DNA of 37,442 bases from JBCAWW01 sp039024315 (lineage in GTDB: Bacteria; Bacteroidota; Bacteroidia; J057), in contig JBCCQN010000066.1 of NCBI GenBank assembly GCA_039024315.1, positions 1-37,442 of the forward strand, read 5' to 3'. Of the stretch, positions 32,874-37,442 are shown piece by piece; within the stretch, counting starts at the first letter, position 1; the number at the start of each line of letters is the position of its first letter. A program made the translations under genes and the position numbers. The notes beneath the pieces were generated by a model, which saw only the letters and a program-made list of their open reading frames with translations, was not told where the DNA came from and ran no database searches.

Positions 32874-35800
32874 ATGCGTAACCTCATTACTTATCTCATC
32901 AAATATCCGATCTGGACCAATGTAGTCATCGTGATCATCCTCGTGGCCGGAGCCATTAGCGTGGTCAATATCAATAAACGCTACTTTCCAGAGACAGACC
33001 CGAATACCATTTCGATCCAAGTGCCATACCCAGGTTCATCGCCTGAGGAAATCGAAGAAGGAGTCGTCACCAAAATCGAAGATGCGATAGAAGGCATCCA
33101 AGGAATTGAAGAAGTCAACTCTACCTCTCGCGAAAATTTGGGTAGCGTTACGGTCAATGTGCAGCAAGACTATGATGCTGAACTTGTGTTGACGGAGGTC
33201 AAGAATGCTGTTGACCAAATCAATAGTTTTCCCGTCAGTGCTGAAAAGCCGGTGATCTACAATGCTAAACCCCGAGGCGACGCTATCGATATGGTGGTAG
33301 TTGGCAATACGGAGCTGATGGCTCTGAAAAAATATGCCGAGGGGATACGGGACGACTTGCTGACTTCGGATGTCATTTCGCAAGTAACGATTACGGGCTT
33401 CCCTGATTTAGAATTCAATATTGAGGTATCAGAAGAAACCTTGCGGCGCTACGGCCTGACCTTTGATCAAGTCTCCAACGCTATCAGCGCCAATAATAGG
33501 GATGTATCCTCGGGTTCGGTCAAATCGGAGCGCGAAGAGATCTTGCTGCGGGCTCGCTCCAAAGAAAACGATGCCTCTGGCATCAGCAATGTGATTATTC
33601 GCACTAATCCAGACGGTAGCGTCCTACGCCTGCGCGATATCGCGACTACCGAGATGCGTTTTGCCGACGTCCCCAACAAAACAACCTACAACGGCAAGCC
33701 GTCGGTGACTATCAAGGTCCAAACTTTGCCAGAAGAAGATATTCTCTTGGCCGTGGATTATGTCAAAGCTTACACCCAAAGCTTCAACGAATCCAACGAT
33801 CTGATTGAGATCATCCTTGAGAATGATCGTTCTGACTATCTACTACAGCGACTCAATACATTGCTAGAAAACGGTACCATGGGATTGATCCTAGTATTGG
33901 TACTGCTCGGGCTGTTTTTGAGTACACGACTTTCCTTTTGGGTCGCTTTTGGCATCCCTTTTTCCTTTATGGGGATGCTCTTTATCGCCGATACCATCGA
34001 TGTGTCGATCAACATTATTTCGCTTTTCGGGGGGATTTTGGTGATTGGTATCTTAGTAGATGATGGTATCATTGTTGGCGAAAACATCTATGCACACTTT
34101 GAAAAAGGCAAGTCTCCGCTGAGAGCCAGTATCGATGGGACCATGGAGGTGATTGGCTCTGTCTTTACGGGGGTAAGCACTACGATCATTGCTTTCTGCA
34201 TATTTTTCTTTATCGAAGGACGCTTTGGGCAGATCATGCTGGAGATGGCCATTGTAGTTATCCTTTGCTTGATCTTCTCTCTGTTAGAATGTTTTTTTAT
34301 ACTCCCGCCTCACTTGGCCCATTCCGGAGCATTAACCGTCAAAGAAAAAGGTCGCTTTAGGACCAGCATGGAAAACGGTCTCCGCTATGTCAAAGATCGA
34401 CTTTACGGCCCCTTGATTACGATTATGCTGCGCTATCGCTATTGGGTAGTGGCAACAGCTATTGCACTTTTGATGTTGACTATCGGCTTGATGCAAGGTA
34501 GTTATGTAGGCTTTGGCTTTTTTCCCTTTATTGATAGGGATGATATGACCGCCGAACTCGTCCTCCAACCGGGAACGAGGGAGCAAATCACCGAGTCATA
34601 CCTTCTCCAAATAGAAAAAGCCGTTTGGGAAATCAATGAAGAGATTAAGGCTGAACGGCCAGATGGCGAAGACGTTGTCCTCAGCACTATAATGTCCATT
34701 GGATCATCAGGAAGTAGTCGCGGTGGCGTTAGCTCATCAGGCTCGCATACCGGTACGGTCAAAATCCAGCTGCTAGGAGGGGAAGTGCGCAATATGCCAA
34801 CCTTTGCCATCGGCAAGCGCATACAGGATCGTGTAGGGCAGATACCCGAAGCCGAGCAATTTGCCGTGGGCGCAAGAGGCTTCTTTGGTCGGCCCTTTTC
34901 CATGAGTATGAAGAGCAAAGATCTCAACGAACTTGACCTCGCAGAAGAATATGCCAAGAAAGAACTCACCCGTTTCCCTGCCCTAACGGATATTACCAAC
35001 TCCAATATCCCCGGTAATCGAGAGATCGACATTCAGCTCAAGCCGCTGGCCTATGTGTTAGGTCTGACGCAAAGTGAGATCACCCGTCAGATTAGACAGG
35101 GCTTCTTTGGGCAAGAGGCCCAGAGACTACAAATCGGTACCGATGAGGTTAGGGTATGGCTACGATATCCGCCCGAAAACCGCAAAAGTCTCACCGAGCT
35201 AGAACAGATCAAGATCAAGCTTTCCGACAATCGGGAGTACGCCCTTGGCGAACTGGTAGATTACAAAATCACGCGTGGCGTAGCCAGCATCAAGCACCTC
35301 GATGGGGCGAGGGAAATTCGCATAGAGGCAGATTTAGTCGATAAGGACCAGTCTATCGAACCTATCGTAAATAATATCCGCTCGGAACTGGTGCCGGAAT
35401 TGGCGGCTCGTTATCCCGGCGTACAAGTCTCCTTTGAGGGTCAAAATCGTCGTAGTGAAGAAATTGGAGGTTCATTGGCGTGGTTAGGGCCTTTGATTTT
35501 GGGGCTGATCTTTATGGTCATCACCTTGACCTTCCGATCATTCTCGCAAGCGAGCTTGATCATGCTTATGATCCCATTGGGCTTTGTCGGAGCAGTAATG
35601 GGTCATTATTTTCACGGCGCAAAGATGTCCATCTTTAGTGTCTATGGGATTATCGCTTTAATGGGGGTGATTGTCAATGACGCGGTGGTCTTTGTTGACA
35701 AATTCAATCGCCTCCTCAAGGAAGGACATAGCGTAGCCTCGGCCATTAGCTTCGCGGGTAAATCTCGCTTCAGGCCTATCATTTTGACATCCCTTACCAC

Positions 35801-36068
35801 CGTACTAGGTCTATATCCGCTGATTTTGGCCAAAAGCCGTCAAGCGCAATTTTTGGTACCCATGGCGATTTCGGTGGCGTATGGCGTTCTTTTAGGCACC
35901 TTTTTCATCCTTACCATTTTCCCTGCTTTGATTGCCGTGATGAATGACCTACGAGTTTTTGTCAGGACGGTATGGCATTGGGCGTGGAACGCAGAATGGA
36001 AAATCGCCAAACGAACGGAGGTTGAACCTGCCATCCTAGAAACTAAGTCTCTCGAGAAAATCATGTAA
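32874..36068 (+). CDS. RND family efflux pump, inner-membrane subunit
   Basis: A 1064-residue AcrB/HAE-type transporter with twelve predicted membrane helices: the first at about 15-35, the groups TM2-6 and TM8-12 around 330-480 and 865-1030. Two large periplasmic porter/docking loops lie between. TM4 carries the proton-relay pair Asp396-Asp397 in ILVDDGIIVGENI. At the TM10 position where AcrB has Lys940 this protein has Asn935-Asp936 (GVIVNDAVVFVDKFN), as in several non-AcrB RND branches, so its coupling residues may differ. Substrate may be drugs, lipids or metabolites; heavy-metal export is unlikely because no CusA-type Met motif is seen. It is the middle gene of the adaptor-pump-channel operon. 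Confidence 0.92.
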   Translation: MRNLITYLIKYPIWTNVVIVIILVAGAISVVNINKRYFPETDPNTISIQVPYPGSSPEEIEEGVVTKIEDAIEGIQGIEEVNSTSRENLGSVTVNVQQDYDAELVLTEVKNAVDQINSFPVSAEKPVIYNAKPRGDAIDMVVVGNTELMALKKYAEGIRDDLLTSDVISQVTITGFPDLEFNIEVSEETLRRYGLTFDQVSNAISANNRDVSSGSVKSEREEILLRARSKENDASGISNVIIRTNPDGSVLRLRDIATTEMRFADVPNKTTYNGKPSVTIKVQTLPEEDILLAVDYVKAYTQSFNESNDLIEIILENDRSDYLLQRLNTLLENGTMGLILVLVLLGLFLSTRLSFWVAFGIPFSFMGMLFIADTIDVSINIISLFGGILVIGILVDDGIIVGENIYAHFEKGKSPLRASIDGTMEVIGSVFTGVSTTIIAFCIFFFIEGRFGQIMLEMAIVVILCLIFSLLECFFILPPHLAHSGALTVKEKGRFRTSMENGLRYVKDRLYGPLITIMLRYRYWVVATAIALLMLTIGLMQGSYVGFGFFPFIDRDDMTAELVLQPGTREQITESYLLQIEKAVWEINEEIKAERPDGEDVVLSTIMSIGSSGSSRGGVSSSGSHTGTVKIQLLGGEVRNMPTFAIGKRIQDRVGQIPEAEQFAVGARGFFGRPFSMSMKSKDLNELDLAEEYAKKELTRFPALTDITNSNIPGNREIDIQLKPLAYVLGLTQSEITRQIRQGFFGQEAQRLQIGTDEVRVWLRYPPENRKSLTELEQIKIKLSDNREYALGELVDYKITRGVASIKHLDGAREIRIEADLVDKDQSIEPIVNNIRSELVPELAARYPGVQVSFEGQNRRSEEIGGSLAWLGPLILGLIFMVITLTFRSFSQASLIMLMIPLGFVGAVMGHYFHGAKMSIFSVYGIIALMGVIVNDAVVFVDKFNRLLKEGHSVASAISFAGKSRFRPIILTSLTTVLGLYPLILAKSRQAQFLVPMAISVAYGVLLGTFFILTIFPALIAVMNDLRVFVRTVWHWAWNAEWKIAKRTEVEPAILETKSLEKIM

Positions 36069-36097
36069 GGGGATCAGCCCTTAAAAATCTTCAAGCA

Positions 36098-37411
36098 TTG
36101 AAACGAATCTATCTATTCCTCATCTCTCTCTGTCTTTGGGGCAGCATACAGGCGCAAGAAGCCCTCTCATTGAGCGAAGCAGTCGGACGAGGACTGAACA
36201 ATAATTACGCGATTCAGATTGCGGCTTTGGATCAGACGGTGGCAGCCAACGACAATGATTGGGGCAATGCGGGTAGGTGGCCGACTTTGAGCTTTTCCCT
36301 CCCGGGAACGTTCAATCGCTCTCAAAATCCGGGTTCTTTCCTCGCAGGCCGGCAAAACCTCAATGGAGTGCTTGCTTTGGATTGGGTGCTTTTTGATGGC
36401 TACGCGATCCAAGCCAATAAGGCCCGATTTGCCTTGCTCGAAGAGCAAAGTGCAGGCAATGCAGCGGTTATCATCGAAAATAATGTGCAAGCCATTGTGT
36501 TGGCCTATCAGAATGTTTTGCTCGCAGAGGCACAACTGAGCGTTCTCGAAGAGGTACTAGAAAGCTCCAAAGAACGCGAAGCTTATGAAGTCTATCGCCG
36601 CGACTTAGGTACCGGTAGCAGCTTTGAATTGTTACAGTTTCAGACCGCAGTTTTGACCGATTCTACTAATGTCATCAGTCAATTGCTCAACGTCCGCAAC
36701 GCTCGTCGCAACCTTAATCTCCTCATGGGTGATCCAGTTGACAAGGTATTCAGTTTTACGGATTCTCTGGCGACCAATTATCAGATGTATGATCTCGCCG
36801 ACCTAGAGGATAGGATGCTGGAGAGTAATAACAGTCTCCAAAACCAATATCTTAATCAGCGCTTGCAGGCGGAGGAGACCCGTTTGGCGAAGGCAGCTTT
36901 GTACCCCACCGTCGCTATCAATGCCAATGCTACCTACTCTTATGGGGTGGTCAACCTTCGTAATCGCGATCCAGATACAAGGGAGGAAATGCCCATTATA
37001 CCCAATCAAGTAAGTGCTTTTGATTATACAGCGGGTTTTACGGTTCGTTTCAATCTCTACAATGGGGGCAATGTCAAGCGTCAGATTGAAAATGCTCAAA
37101 TCAACCAAGAGATCGCGCTACTGCAAAAAGACGAACTGGCCCTCAACCTCAAAAATGAACTTGCGGTCCAATTTGACAATTATCGCGCCCGCCGAGAACT
37201 ATTGGCCCTGCAAAGTGAAAACCAACGCTTGGCCCAAGCAAATTTGGATATGGCGACCGAACGTTTCCAGAATGGATTGATCAACTCCTTAGACTATCGT
37301 GTGATTCAGTTGCAGTATCTCAATGCCAGATTGGGTCGCTTGACAGCCTTGCGTGATATCAAGGAGAGCGAGACGGAGATTATTCGGCTGATTGGCGGTT
37401 TGATTAGGTAG
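36098..37411 (+). CDS. TolC-family outer-membrane efflux channel
   Basis: A 437-residue outer-membrane factor completing the tripartite pump. The start is TTG at 36098: no in-frame ATG exists between it and the end of the pump gene, and it gives a good signal peptide (LKRIYLFLISLCLWGSIQAQ after the initiator). Two repeats of the OEP fold are visible, each with long Gln/Asn/Ala-rich helices (LSLSEAVGRGLNNNYAIQIA; IENNVQAIVLAYQNVLLAEA; LNLKNELAVQFDNYRARREL). The channel probably docks to the upstream adaptor. The 29-base gap to the pump gene implies the same transcript. A variant hairpin repeat follows the stop by 3 bases. Confidence 0.9.
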   Translation: MKRIYLFLISLCLWGSIQAQEALSLSEAVGRGLNNNYAIQIAALDQTVAANDNDWGNAGRWPTLSFSLPGTFNRSQNPGSFLAGRQNLNGVLALDWVLFDGYAIQANKARFALLEEQSAGNAAVIIENNVQAIVLAYQNVLLAEAQLSVLEEVLESSKEREAYEVYRRDLGTGSSFELLQFQTAVLTDSTNVISQLLNVRNARRNLNLLMGDPVDKVFSFTDSLATNYQMYDLADLEDRMLESNNSLQNQYLNQRLQAEETRLAKAALYPTVAINANATYSYGVVNLRNRDPDTREEMPIIPNQVSAFDYTAGFTVRFNLYNGGNVKRQIENAQINQEIALLQKDELALNLKNELAVQFDNYRARRELLALQSENQRLAQANLDMATERFQNGLINSLDYRVIQLQYLNARLGRLTALRDIKESETEIIRLIGGLIR

Positions 37412-37414
37412 GTA

Positions 37415-37431
37415 CTGCGGCGCAGAACGCT
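37415..37431 (-). repeat. AGCGTT mini-hairpin repeat, variant stem
   Basis: The plus strand reads CTGC-GGC-GCAG-AACGCT. On the minus strand the AGCGTT head is followed by a perfect CTGC/GCAG stem and a GCC loop. It sits directly after the TolC-family stop at the window edge. Confidence 0.6.
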
Positions 37432-37442
37432 CATCCTTTGGG

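Overview
The window looks like chromosomal DNA from a member of the Bacteroidota, most likely a Saprospiria-type marine or gliding lineage; the family assignment is an inference. Supporting signs are a TonB-dependent receptor with STN and carboxypeptidase-regulatory domains followed by a DUF4249 lipoprotein, an S46 dipeptidyl-peptidase, a sortilin-like Asp-box protein, a Reg_prop double propeller, a cupredoxin lipoprotein, almost no Shine-Dalgarno sequences before start codons, and one good TAnnTTTG promoter element.

Layout. 1-595: the end of a UPF0175 antitoxin overlapping a DUF3368 PIN toxin. 674-6679: a secreted GH13 pullulanase-type enzyme, an azurin-like copper lipoprotein with a terminator, and a large M14 metallopeptidase. 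6676-12106: a divergent pair, a sortilin-like Asp-box protein on the minus strand and a 14-blade Reg_prop protein on the plus strand. 12107-12438: an intergenic patch packed with hairpins and repeats. 12439-16735, minus strand: an S46 peptidase with DPP11-type residues, then a three-gene run (trmN6, a membrane protein, a lipoprotein). 17103-18338: a DUF4157 protein of the kind linked to extracellular contractile injection systems, with an unrecognised C-terminal domain. 18500-21007: a lipoprotein alpha/beta hydrolase and an M28 aminopeptidase. 21328-27617: a tightly overlapped operon of TonB-dependent receptor, DUF4249 lipoprotein, MG2 plus plug-like protein and a small exported protein. 27891-30715, minus strand: a penicillin-acylase-family hydrolase and a small membrane protein. 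30816-31529: an outer-membrane barrel protein. 31723-37411: a complete tripartite RND efflux operon (adaptor, pump, TolC-like channel).

Taken together this is mostly cell-envelope and export biology. Five of the enzymes (M14, S46, M28, penicillin acylase and the alpha/beta hydrolase) are exported hydrolases suited to peptide or amide scavenging, alongside one secreted alpha-glucan enzyme.

The most unusual signal is not a gene. A short structured repeat recurs through the window on both strands, between genes and inside reading frames. It has a conserved head (A)AGCGTT followed by a 4-bp stem with a 3-nt loop, most often CCGC-GNA-GCGG. Several copies keep the head and the hairpin while the stem sequence changes on both sides (CCTC/GAGG, CTGG/CCAG, CCCC/GGGG, CGGT/ACCG, ACGC/GCGT, CTGC/GCAG). 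A second dispersed element of about 90-130 bp occurs four times in three intergenic gaps.
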